Positions 8,367 through 17,332 of a stretch of 44,772 nt of DNA are shown here, piece after piece. Each line of letters opens with the position of its first letter. Within the stretch, counting starts at the first letter, position 1. This DNA is from Bacteroidaceae bacterium (lineage in GTDB: Bacteria > Bacteroidota > Bacteroidia > Bacteroidales > Bacteroidaceae). Made by a program: the position numbers and the translations under genes. Under the pieces are notes generated by a model, which saw only the letters and a list, made by a program, of their open reading frames with translations, did not search any database and was not told the DNA's origin. Location of the stretch: contig JAFWPH010000040.1 in assembly GCA_017509605.1 (NCBI GenBank), forward strand, positions 1-44,772. Reading direction: 5' to 3'.

Positions 8367-11300
8367 TTATGTACTTGTTAGAATTGTATAGCAGAAATCA
8401 AGTGTACGTTCTTTATGATTTAGTATATAGGAGAACATAGATGATTCGTCTTTTATTACATTCACATTTGTCGAAATGATTCTTTTAAAAACCTTGTAAG
8501 AATTAAGTTTCTTATCACACTCAGAATGTTGAATGAAGAATAAATACCTGTTAAGTGGGTATTTCTTCATGATTTCATTTATTTGAGTAGCCAACCTTTC
8601 TGTGAATTGTGCATTAACATTTGAAAAGAAGTATGACATATTAATAATGACTAAGGAAGGCAATTCAGAACAACCTTCCCAAAAAGATGAGCCAAGGGCA
8701 TTAAAAGAGTCAATCATTTGAATTTGAAGTTCTTTACCATGTACTTCATCCCATAATAATTTGCCCATTCGTTTCATCTCGGAAGAAACATCTATGCCAG
8801 TATAGACTAAATGTGGTGCAATATCCTTGAAAATTTCTGTAAAAGCAATACCGCAAGTAGCAGGCCCACATCCGATGTCAATCATCTGTACTCTTCCATT
8901 GAAGGAGTTGATTTGAGATTCCAGCCAGTCTTTATAACTGGTAAAGATGTTCCTACTACTACAATAATGTTGTCTCATGATGTAATAGCAGTATATCAAG
9001 ACTTGACGCTCTGGAGACATCATTTCATCAAACATATTGAGTTGATTGGAAAAATTGATTCTTCCATACCCAATGGCCGTCAAGTTAGTAACCATGTCAT
9101 TGCCAAAAACTTTTGAAGGCCATTCTTCTCCAGAAGCTTCTTTGACTGGTTGTAGAATATGGTGTTCAAAAGCTTTGTTATAACGATTTGATACAGTAAA
9201 GGTTGCCTTACTAAGATCAAGATCATCCGTCTCATATTGAGGTACTTGAAAGTGTCCAGAGACAAAATCGTTTTCCGAGACGCGGAAGAAGCCATGTTTG
9301 CTACGGACAAATTCCATTAATTTGAAAAATGTGAAATTGTTAGAAAGCAATTCTGCATTTCCAAACATTACGAGATGCTCTTCTGCACGTGTCATCGCAA
9401 CATTCAACTTACGGTCAACAATGCTTCCGTCTATCTCATCTTCAAAAACATTACTGGTAAGGAATTTGAGTTGGTAATAATGCTGGATGGTGAAGCCGTA
9501 GATAATGTACTTACGTTGAGAACCTTGATACCGTTCAACAGTGTCGATGGTGATATTGTGAAGAACTGGAATCCCGTATTTGTCAATCGCTTTTCTTACG
9601 GTAGTGATTTGATTACGGTATGGCACTATGACTCCAACAGTACTATCTACTTCAAATTTATCAGTTGTCTCTATCTCATATATTTTCATCACCATAGCTG
9701 CAATCATGTTGGCCTCTACTATGTTGACTTTATCAGAGTTGACTTTATCTTTAGGAGGTTCTGTGGCAATAAAGGAGATTCTTCGTGTTTGGAGCAAGTC
9801 TGTAATTCCATTTTTACCATCACCTTTCAGGGGCAGACATTCTTTCTGATGGGGGAGAGGAACCATCTCCAACTGATTGTTGTAAAATGAATAATTAGGG
9901 AAGAGTGCTATGTCATGGTGCATGCGCCCCTGTTTATGAAGCATATAAGTTACATCCTTGTTCTTGGCATATTTCTTAAGCAATCGCTCAAAAAGTGACA
10001 ATCGACAATCGTTTAGATAAATGTCCTTCAACAGCACATCATGTACCTTTGATATGTTCTCATCTTGAAGAACAACAGAAGGTAATTGTTTGTAATCGCC
10101 TATCAGAACGAACTTTTTAATTGCGGGGATGCCGTCTTTCTGTTCACTAAACAATCCTATTAGGTGGGGCTCCAATAGTTGGGAAGCTTCATCAATGACC
10201 GCTAAACTGAATTGTTTGAACTGAAAGAGGAGTATATTGCTAAGTAGCGAAGCTGTTGTACCCACATAGACACGTGTAGAATACAACATTGTTTTTACTT
10301 TTTCTTTGTCAGTTTGTTCTACTCTTTTACAGAATAGATGATTTTTGTATTCTTCTGCACAGTTAAACTCACCACCCATTCTGATATAGTCAATTTTCTC
10401 GGCTGATAGTTTACTGCAAATTTCATCAACAGCTCTATTAGTGAAAGACAAAAGGAGAACATTGGTGTCTGGTTCCATCAGTTCCTCTTTGACCGTGTTT
10501 AACAAGCCAAACGAAGTTTTTCCAGTGCCAGGAGGACCTATGATGAGAAACAAGTCCTTTGCTCTTTTAACACGGAGAGCAAGTTCGTTGAACTCTTTGT
10601 AGTCACCTTTCAACTCTACAGTTTTGTCGGTTTTTGGCTCTCTTTGTAAGAGCAATAAGTCGCGTCTTTCTTTTGGAGCAGAGAGGAAAGACTGCATGCC
10701 TTTGTATTGAGATGAGTATGACGACTCCATAAAGTCGTGTTCAATTGCCCACAACTTTTTCTTATTTTTCTTTTCTTTATATTTAATATTTTCTCCATAT
10801 TTAATAAAAAATCTTTTATCAGATTGAGCGTATCTTAGTTCTATTGTTATTGTCCCGGTTTTAATTTCTTTTATCGTTCCTCTTAACACTATTGTTTTAC
10901 AAGCATTTGGTTCTTCGTCATCGTAAGGATACAGAATCACTATATCACCTGCTCGGAAGTTGGCCATATCGTTCTCGTTTGTCTCTGTGAATCCGAGAGT
11001 AACCGACTTGACTTGTCCTCTGTAAGTGTTAGTTGGAGAAACAAGTTCTAGTCGATTATAAATGTTTCCTGCCTTCAGTTTGTCATCCAAAGGGTCATGC
11101 CAAGTGGCAGCGAAACCAGAACTATCTTTTGTTTTGTTGCCCAATTTCGACATAGCATGTTCATTGGAAATGAAAGTCAGAAAACGGAAATAGTATGCTT
11201 TCTCCAGTTCAGATGCTTGTTGTATGGGATCAAGTATGCTGGCTATCCAGGGACGTTGCCATTTATCCCATAGACTATCACTTGCATTTTTGAAGTTTAG

Positions 11301-13319
11301 TTTTTCTGGTTTCAACTCATCTAATATTCTATATCCATTGGGCAAAGTGTATAACATCTCAGTCCATGCTAATCTATTTCGGACTTTGATGGCATTGAAA
11401 ATTAGTTCAGGAGCAAATCCAAGCCCTAAAAGGCTGTCTGTGTATTTTGAATACAGTAAGAACTCATGAAGTTCTCTATTGTTGAGTTCATAGATTTCTC
11501 TAAAATTATATCTAATCCATGCCATGTAAAGGAGCATTTGGATATAATGCTCGTCTGTCTGTTTGGGTTTTATAAAATTGTCATAAGGAAAAGCTCCTTT
11601 CCCGGATTTCTGTTCAATCAGCAATTTAAAATCCATTTGAAGATAATCTATGCGCCCTTGTAATCCTAACATCTCCGAAAAGAATGAAGGTTCTACTATA
11701 CCAGATTTTGCTTTAAAATCTGATATATTCAAAGGCAATGTTTCATGGATAACCTTGGCAATATTTTGCTTTTGTTTCTGTGCTTCTTGATGAAAAGTGT
11801 AACTCCAATTTAAAGGCTTCGTTGTTTTACTATAATAATTTTGTTCTGCAGCAAGAATACATAAGGCATTGGCATTAAAAAACTTCGAAATTGTATCTTT
11901 GTATGAATAAGTGTTTGGCAATTGATAAATGGCCTCATCCAGCATTTGTCCTGCTAAATTTCCCATTAGAAAGTTCTCAGGCTTATTCTCAGGGTCTAAT
12001 TTTTTTATCAAATCCACATAAGGAGATTCTGCATAACTTGTGAAGCAATGTGCTACAGTGGAGATGTTAACCAAATAGTCAGGTTCAAAGATAATCAACT
12101 CTGGATAAATAACACCATCTTTCTCTATAGGTTGTATAAGATTTAATTGAGCGTCTTTGTAGAATAAATTCTTTAAGTATGTCCAGTCATAAGGATAATT
12201 TACGTTACCATGTTGATAACATACTTTTTTCGATTCGCCATCTGTCGCATCCTCGGACTGTACATAAACAAATTCATCATCCCAATTGTCTACAATGACC
12301 CTTATATAATCGCTAAGAGGTTTGGGTCTGTGTGTTGTTATTATATCTTTAGGGAACTCTGCCTTTAATGATTGGGGTATCTCAGCCTTATAGATGAAAG
12401 AGATAAATTGGCATAAGTTTTTTAAATCATATAGGCATAAAACTTCCAGTTCAGCTGATGATAATCCTTTCCTGTTTCTTAAATGCACACGAGTGTCGTT
12501 GGTTGCTTTCACCAAAGGAGATTTGGCTTTGTACTCTTTCAGCAGATAGTCTGTCTTAGCAAAGTCACCTCCAAAAGTGATTCGTATCTGGTCTGTTTTT
12601 TGGTTTAAACATTTGCGGAATGTTTGATACATGGCCTCGTATGTTCTTTGGTAGTCTGGCCTGAATTTGAGAGCACTTTCCAATTCGTCGAAAAAATTGG
12701 TAGAAGCTTCGGGTTCGTAAATTTCATTGATGATTGAGTTCTGATTTCTTAATGATTCTTCTGAGAATTCTTCGATTCTTAGTTTTTCAGGAACCCCTCT
12801 AACGAAATCTTCCGACATTACTTGACCATCAAGACCTTCCAAAATAAAAGATAAATTGCGATTATCGAAAACTCTTAACCATGTCTTGACTGAATCAGAC
12901 AACGAGGTGGTGTCTATATTTGCATCTTGCCAAAAGATGATTGCCGCGCTAATTTGTTGGGGTGTAATGCCTAACAATTTTACCAATCCTTTTGTCGTAC
13001 GGCTTTTGTCCAATATTATTTGTTCGTAAGGTGTTTTTTCCCCAGCTCCCCCTTCTATAATCTTCTTTTCTGATGTCCATTCTCCATTTTCACGGGCGAT
13101 AATATTGCCACCCCAATTCTTGAATTCCAGAATTCGAATGCCACCAGATGTGATTAGCAGCCCATCAAGTTCAACTCCCTCGATATTGTAGTTGCCTATC
13201 AAAAAACATTCCTTATCACTGTCATTGTATGATTTTCGAAGAAATTGACAGACAGCCTCAAATTGCATTCTTTCAGCTTGGTAATCGTATTCGTTTATTT
13301 TGAAAATGTGTAGTGCCAT
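8367..13319 (-). CDS. NERD - PD-(D/E)XK nuclease - SF1 helicase - methyltransferase-like fusion
   Basis: This is a 1650-residue cytoplasmic multidomain protein. Residues ~10-150 resemble a NERD (nuclease-related) domain, with an ELDGLLI ... ILEFKNW core. Residues ~480-660 look like a RecB/Cas4-type PD-(D/E)XK nuclease: GRID (D~556), IEQKSGKG (E~568, K~570) and a following QMLLY resembling the QxxxY motif. Residues ~790-1390 form an SF1 helicase of the Dna2/Upf1 type: Walker A GPPGTGKTS (~928-936), Walker B VIDEAS (~1042-1047), GDYKQLP, RYQGSQ and MTRAEEH. Residues ~1440-1650 carry a class I methyltransferase-like fold with motif I IDIGCGP (~1480-1486). It lies 4 bases downstream of the DUF1848 gene, so the two are probably one operon. 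The DNA is much more AT-rich than the flanks, suggesting horizontal transfer. Helicase and nuclease assignments are strong, NERD good, methyltransferase activity inferred. A role in defence or DNA repair is inference. Confidence 0.82.
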   Translation of the reverse strand: MALHIFKINEYDYQAERMQFEAVCQFLRKSYNDSDKECFLIGNYNIEGVELDGLLITSGGIRILEFKNWGGNIIARENGEWTSEKKIIEGGAGEKTPYEQIILDKSRTTKGLVKLLGITPQQISAAIIFWQDANIDTTSLSDSVKTWLRVFDNRNLSFILEGLDGQVMSEDFVRGVPEKLRIEEFSEESLRNQNSIINEIYEPEASTNFFDELESALKFRPDYQRTYEAMYQTFRKCLNQKTDQIRITFGGDFAKTDYLLKEYKAKSPLVKATNDTRVHLRNRKGLSSAELEVLCLYDLKNLCQFISFIYKAEIPQSLKAEFPKDIITTHRPKPLSDYIRVIVDNWDDEFVYVQSEDATDGESKKVCYQHGNVNYPYDWTYLKNLFYKDAQLNLIQPIEKDGVIYPELIIFEPDYLVNISTVAHCFTSYAESPYVDLIKKLDPENKPENFLMGNLAGQMLDEAIYQLPNTYSYKDTISKFFNANALCILAAEQNYYSKTTKPLNWSYTFHQEAQKQKQNIAKVIHETLPLNISDFKAKSGIVEPSFFSEMLGLQGRIDYLQMDFKLLIEQKSGKGAFPYDNFIKPKQTDEHYIQMLLYMAWIRYNFREIYELNNRELHEFLLYSKYTDSLLGLGFAPELIFNAIKVRNRLAWTEMLYTLPNGYRILDELKPEKLNFKNASDSLWDKWQRPWIASILDPIQQASELEKAYYFRFLTFISNEHAMSKLGNKTKDSSGFAATWHDPLDDKLKAGNIYNRLELVSPTNTYRGQVKSVTLGFTETNENDMANFRAGDIVILYPYDDEEPNACKTIVLRGTIKEIKTGTITIELRYAQSDKRFFIKYGENIKYKEKKNKKKLWAIEHDFMESSYSSQYKGMQSFLSAPKERRDLLLLQREPKTDKTVELKGDYKEFNELALRVKRAKDLFLIIGPPGTGKTSFGLLNTVKEELMEPDTNVLLLSFTNRAVDEICSKLSAEKIDYIRMGGEFNCAEEYKNHLFCKRVEQTDKEKVKTMLYSTRVYVGTTASLLSNILLFQFKQFSLAVIDEASQLLEPHLIGLFSEQKDGIPAIKKFVLIGDYKQLPSVVLQDENISKVHDVLLKDIYLNDCRLSLFERLLKKYAKNKDVTYMLHKQGRMHHDIALFPNYSFYNNQLEMVPLPHQKECLPLKGDGKNGITDLLQTRRISFIATEPPKDKVNSDKVNIVEANMIAAMVMKIYEIETTDKFEVDSTVGVIVPYRNQITTVRKAIDKYGIPVLHNITIDTVERYQGSQRKYIIYGFTIQHYYQLKFLTSNVFEDEIDGSIVDRKLNVAMTRAEEHLVMFGNAELLSNNFTFFKLMEFVRSKHGFFRVSENDFVSGHFQVPQYETDDLDLSKATFTVSNRYNKAFEHHILQPVKEASGEEWPSKVFGNDMVTNLTAIGYGRINFSNQLNMFDEMMSPERQVLIYCYYIMRQHYCSSRNIFTSYKDWLESQINSFNGRVQMIDIGCGPATCGIAFTEIFKDIAPHLVYTGIDVSSEMKRMGKLLWDEVHGKELQIQMIDSFNALGSSFWEGCSELPSLVIINMSYFFSNVNAQFTERLATQINEIMKKYPLNRYLFFIQHSECDKKLNSYKVFKRIISTNVNVIKDESSMFSYILNHKERTLDFCYTILTST

Positions 13320-13323
13320 AATA

Positions 13324-14391
13324 TTATTTGGTTATAGTTTCGGTTAGGGGATTTGATTGATGTTGTTTCCAATTGCTTAATGCCAATTTTTTAGAAGTGT
13401 TGGCATAACAGTATTCACAAAGATGGGGACAAGTGTTATATTCTCCGATATCTTTTGAAGCCATACATTGGCAAAATGGACGTTGTCCATGGTCTTTTTT
13501 GTGTGTGCTTATGAAATAGTGATTGTTGGGTAACAATATTGCTCCTTCGGGAAGATCTGGCTTCCCAAATAAAGTCGGAGCTGGAACGTCTTCTATTTTG
13601 ACTTTTAGGAATTCCATAAGTTTCTTGTCTTTCCATGCAAGGCGAGTAATTAAATCTCCATCGATGCAACGGTTGTGCACGATGCCATATTTAGCTAAGT
13701 CTATCCTTTCTCCACAGGTGGAAAGTTGAAAGTTCCATTCTCTATCTTTATTCATTGCAGATAATCTTTCTGCAAACTCTTCCATTTGTGCTGTGCCCCA
13801 TTCATGATAATATATGTGATTGTTCATTAAATTCAGTCTTACTTTTCGGTACAAATCAATATCAGCATAACTGAAGACAAGTTTTTCGGTGTAATCTCTC
13901 AATTGATCGCCAATAATCTGGATTTTCTTTATTAAATCGTCAATACAAATGTTATCAGTCAGGATTAAGGGGTCAAAGCGCCACACAACAGAACCTTTGC
14001 CAAGTTGGTCAACTAATAATTTGAATGTTTCTATACGTGATGCAAGTGACGAAACATTTTCAAGTCTTTCTTGACTATAGTCATTTAGTGTGTATTGAAT
14101 ATAAGAATTGATTCCATTTTCTTGAAGAATATGCAACAAAGGCAGTAATGGACGAGGATTCTTTGACCAAAAGACAATAAAACGTGTGTTTTTAAATGAA
14201 ACATAACTCTTTACTCCATTAAAAGGATTTGTCCAAGCACAATAACCTACTTTTAACCGATGAAAGAACCAATCTGCATAAAAGGCAGGAATGTCAGTAC
14301 TCCTGCTAGCAGATATTATTTCTGGAACCAGCATTGATACTAGTTCTCCGTTCTCCCTCGGTAACTTTTCTTTAGTCCATATTGTAGCCAT
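13324..14391 (-). CDS. DUF1848 family protein with radical-SAM-like cysteine motif
   Basis: This 355-residue protein matches the DUF1848 family. Recognisable parts are the N-terminal ISASRSTDIPAFYADWF segment, an FVFWSKNP stretch, a WRFDPL motif, and a C-terminal cysteine cluster FCQC followed by CPHLCEYC. The last has the CxxxCxxC spacing (C321, C325, C328) used by radical-SAM enzymes to bind a 4Fe-4S cluster, but it sits at the C-terminus instead of the usual N-terminal position. No reaction is established for this family to my knowledge. The gene is first in a two-gene operon with the large nuclease-helicase protein (4-base gap) and has its own candidate promoter. Its base composition is AT-rich like its partner. 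I infer that the two act together, with this protein possibly modifying or repairing a nucleic acid. Confidence 0.8.
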   Translation of the reverse strand: MATIWTKEKLPRENGELVSMLVPEIISASRSTDIPAFYADWFFHRLKVGYCAWTNPFNGVKSYVSFKNTRFIVFWSKNPRPLLPLLHILQENGINSYIQYTLNDYSQERLENVSSLASRIETFKLLVDQLGKGSVVWRFDPLILTDNICIDDLIKKIQIIGDQLRDYTEKLVFSYADIDLYRKVRLNLMNNHIYYHEWGTAQMEEFAERLSAMNKDREWNFQLSTCGERIDLAKYGIVHNRCIDGDLITRLAWKDKKLMEFLKVKIEDVPAPTLFGKPDLPEGAILLPNNHYFISTHKKDHGQRPFCQCMASKDIGEYNTCPHLCEYCYANTSKKLALSNWKQHQSNPLTETITK

Positions 14392-14530
14392 AAGGTGGAT
14401 ACTTTAATGTGGTTAAACATAGTTAATAGTAAGTTTTGTAAGGTATGCGTTTTCTCATGTAAGATATTAGTGTTTCATTCATCGATAGGGAGAAAACTAC
14501 TTTTGCATTCATTGCTGTCGATATCATCAG

Positions 14531-14559
14531 CAAAAGTACTACTTTTTTCCATTCATCAC
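14531..14559 (-). promoter_or_regulatory. Candidate promoter of the DUF1848-helicase operon
   Basis: On the minus strand a TACTTTTG box (14538-14531) fits TAnnTTTG exactly, with TTG (14559-14557) 18 bases upstream. The transcript start would be near 14524, leaving a leader of about 130 bases. Confidence 0.4.
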
Positions 14560-14647
14560 AACTTTTTCTGGGAATAATTTGTAGGCACATTTGCCCGCAT
14601 CAGGAATTTTATTTTGCATTTATGAGTCATTCATTCATGAAAAGATG

Positions 14648-14655
14648 TATATTTG
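14648..14655 (+). promoter_or_regulatory. Candidate -7 promoter box for the AAA-ATPase gene
   Basis: TATATTTG matches the TAnnTTTG consensus. The transcript start would fall near 14662, about 20 bases before the ATG at 14681, which argues against the longer upstream frame beginning at 14591. No good -33 box is visible at the expected distance. Confidence 0.4.
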
Positions 14656-14680
14656 CAGAAAGAAATCATCTATCGACAAA

Positions 14681-16264
14681 ATGGGAACATACATCAACAT
14701 AGGAAACGAGGGCTTCCGGTATGACCGTAAGGGGGAATATGTGGATAAATCTGGACTCATTAGGGTTATCAATTCCACCTTGTTCTCAAAAAACCTTTTC
14801 ACTTGCGTAACCCGCTGCCGACGTTTCGGAAAGTCAATGGCAGCCAAGATGCTATGTGCCTATTACGACCATTCTTGCGATTCACGCGAACTTTTCGCTG
14901 ATCTTGAAATCGCGGGTGACCCTTCGTTTGAGCAACACCTCAACAAGTATCCCGTGATTTACCTCGACATGACCTATTTCACCACAGACCATGACGACAG
15001 CAAGAATATCGTGGAAAGAATCACAACTGAACTCAAGAACGACCTCTCTGAAACTTATCCTGAGAGTACGAATAAATTGAAAGAAGATATCTCACTTATT
15101 GACTTTCTTCTGACCATTGCCACCGCTACAGGAGAGAAGTTCATTATGATTATTGATGAATGGGATGCCATCTGTCGAGAGTTTTTGGGAAATCAGGAGG
15201 CCATGAAGAACTATGTGGACTGGTTGCGTCTGTTATTCAAAGGAAACAAGAGCGAGAGGGTGTTTGCAGGAGTTTATATGACTGGAATTCTGCCTATCAA
15301 GAAATACAACACCCAGTCGGCGCTCAACAATTTCTGGCAATATACTATGGTTCAGCCTATGGGGTTGGAAAGCTATTTTGGTTTCACTCGTGAAGAGGTG
15401 CATTCACTTTGCCAGCGTCATGGCATGGACTTTGATGAAATGGTGAAGTGGTATGATGGATACCAAATCGGCAACCAACCTTCAATGTTCAACCCAAGTT
15501 CGGTCATGAAAGCGATAGCAAGTAAGTCATGCGACAACTTTTGGGCAGGTACAGGGGCTTTTGATGCCATCGCCAATTATATTGGCATGAACTACGAAGG
15601 ATTGAAAGATGATGTCATATATATGTTGTCGGGAGGTAGATGTCAGGTCGATACTACGGGTTTTGACAACGACATGGCTGAGGTGAACAACAAAAACGAT
15701 GTGTTTACTGTGCTTCTACATTTGGGGTATCTTTCTTACGACAAGAATGAGGACGAATGTTATATTCCCAATCGAGAAGTAAGTGGTGAGATGGTAAACG
15801 CTGTAAGACGCAACAATTGGAAACAGGTGGCAGACGCTATCGATAATTCCAAGAAGCTCTTGAATGCTACCCTACACGGTGATGCTCAGACAGTAGCTGC
15901 AGGCTTGGACAACGTCCATGAGGATAGTACATCCATCCTCTCCTACAATGATGAGAACTCTCTTTCGTGTGCGGTCACACTGGCCTACTATTATGCGAAG
16001 AACGACTATATCCTATGCAGAGAACTGGCTACAGGAAAAGGCTTTGCGGATATAGTGATGCTTCCGCGTAAGAATGTGGACAAGCCGGCATTGGTGGTGG
16101 AATTGAAATATGACAAGGACGCTGATACCGCTATCCGGCAGATACATGAGAAACGCTATACAGGATTAGTTAGTGAGTTTACTGGTGATATCCTTCTCGT
16201 GGGTATCAACTATGACAAGTCACAAAAGAAGCATAACTGCGTGATAGAGAGAATCAGATTGTAA
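14681..16264 (+). CDS. AAA-ATPase with C-terminal PD-(D/E)XK fold (AAA-ATPase_like/DUF1703)
   Basis: This 527-residue protein belongs to the widespread Bacteroidota family that couples an ATPase-like domain to a nuclease-fold domain. The N-terminus has the family signature YVDKSGLI and a Walker A-like CRRFGKS (~45-51), where the more usual form is PRRFGKS or PRRFGKT. Walker B is MIIDEWDAI (~153-161). The C-terminus has GFADIV (~452-457) and VVELKYD (~472-478), the D and ExK of a PD-(D/E)XK nuclease. The family is often multicopy and its function is unsettled; proposals include mobile-element or defence roles. I chose the ATG at 14681 because a -7 box lies just upstream and family members start with MGTY-like sequence. 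It is divergent from the DUF1848-helicase operon, so they may belong to one accessory region. Confidence 0.85.
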   Translation: MGTYINIGNEGFRYDRKGEYVDKSGLIRVINSTLFSKNLFTCVTRCRRFGKSMAAKMLCAYYDHSCDSRELFADLEIAGDPSFEQHLNKYPVIYLDMTYFTTDHDDSKNIVERITTELKNDLSETYPESTNKLKEDISLIDFLLTIATATGEKFIMIIDEWDAICREFLGNQEAMKNYVDWLRLLFKGNKSERVFAGVYMTGILPIKKYNTQSALNNFWQYTMVQPMGLESYFGFTREEVHSLCQRHGMDFDEMVKWYDGYQIGNQPSMFNPSSVMKAIASKSCDNFWAGTGAFDAIANYIGMNYEGLKDDVIYMLSGGRCQVDTTGFDNDMAEVNNKNDVFTVLLHLGYLSYDKNEDECYIPNREVSGEMVNAVRRNNWKQVADAIDNSKKLLNATLHGDAQTVAAGLDNVHEDSTSILSYNDENSLSCAVTLAYYYAKNDYILCRELATGKGFADIVMLPRKNVDKPALVVELKYDKDADTAIRQIHEKRYTGLVSEFTGDILLVGINYDKSQKKHNCVIERIRL

Positions 16265-16285
16265 GTTAACTTTTTCTATCGTTGG

Positions 16286-17302
16286 CTAAAATCTCACACC
16301 AAAGAAGGCACGCGCGCTCCATTTGATGTTGTGGACAGCCAGACTCTTTTCATTACCTACATTGGTGAAGTTGAACACCATCGACATGCCGTAGAACGTT
16401 CTGCCAGACTGACGGACGATGGCACCGCGTCCCGTGATGATGACCTCGGGGAAATGGTAGTGGAGTGGTACACGGGATTCACCGAAACTCAAAGACGTTT
16501 TGCTATATACGATGAAGGTGGGCAAAGCGGAGATGTGCAGCAGCCAATTCTGAGAAGGAACCCAGTTGTAGGCGTAGCCAGCCCCAATGCCGATGTTGGT
16601 CATTTTGAACTTCGTTTCCTCTGTTCCATTGATGGTTCCACGCTGTCCTTGGCCTGATGCTGCCAGCAGGAAACTCCCGGCCGAGCGACGCTGTATATAG
16701 CTGTAGGAGAAACCGGCGGGATATGAGAAGTGGCGGCTGTTGAAAGCGTAGTAGGCATTCAAGTTCAATGTTTTCATTTTCATGATGCCTTCGCTTAGTT
16801 CCAGGCGCTCCATGTCCTCCCATTCGGTCCACCCAGAGAAATTCCGGGCATCTTGGTAGATGAAGTCGAAGCCGTAGCGTTTGCCGTAGGAGTTGATGTT
16901 GATTTCGTAATCATGGTATTTACCCATCAGTTTGGCTGGATTGAGTGCCATGTTGACCGAAAGCCCTAAATAACTCACTCCGAAACTGATGGTCGATTTG
17001 TAGTCTGCGGTCATTTCCGAGTTGAAGTGGCGGTCGCTTTCCACCCCCTCGGTCTCAATCTTCGCACCCGACACATTCAGACGGCCAACAAGAGTCCATT
17101 TTGTCTGAGGGCGGGTGATGTAGGCCGTGTCGATGTCTCCCTTTCTGTATTTCAAGGTCAGCATACTATCGACATGCTGGAACAGCGAGTGTCTCTTTTC
17201 TTGCGCTCCAGCTGTCAATGACAACAAAACAAAAAAGTAAAAGAGGAGCACGCTCTTGACAAGCGTGTTCCCTTTTGCTATAATGTCATGTTGTCTCTTC
17301 AT
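16286..17302 (-). CDS. DUF4421 family outer-membrane barrel-like protein
   Basis: This is a 338-residue protein with an N-terminal hydrophobic signal segment (~15-33, ending AGA before Q). Alternating aromatic and hydrophobic strands throughout (for example FGVSYLGLSVNM, KTLNLNAYYAF, GIGAGYAYNW) and a terminal aromatic ending FFGVRF are typical of an outer-membrane beta-barrel. It matches the DUF4421 family common in Bacteroidota, which has no assigned function that I know of. It lies 30 bases downstream of the 1014-residue surface protein on the same strand, so they are probably co-transcribed. The gene converges with the AAA-ATPase gene, separated by 21 bases. Confidence 0.78.
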   Translation of the reverse strand: MKRQHDIIAKGNTLVKSVLLFYFFVLLSLTAGAQEKRHSLFQHVDSMLTLKYRKGDIDTAYITRPQTKWTLVGRLNVSGAKIETEGVESDRHFNSEMTADYKSTISFGVSYLGLSVNMALNPAKLMGKYHDYEININSYGKRYGFDFIYQDARNFSGWTEWEDMERLELSEGIMKMKTLNLNAYYAFNSRHFSYPAGFSYSYIQRRSAGSFLLAASGQGQRGTINGTEETKFKMTNIGIGAGYAYNWVPSQNWLLHISALPTFIVYSKTSLSFGESRVPLHYHFPEVIITGRGAIVRQSGRTFYGMSMVFNFTNVGNEKSLAVHNIKWSARAFFGVRF

Positions 17303-17332
17303 GATAGTTCCTTTTTACTCAGAAACTTCAGA

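Noticed and set aside
8137..8390. A complete gene in the gap between GH3 and the helicase
   Set aside because: Only short open tails are present, broken by stops; at most they are remnants.
14591..14680. Upstream extension of the AAA-ATPase frame
   Set aside because: A -7 promoter box lies within it, and family members start at the MGTY-like position.
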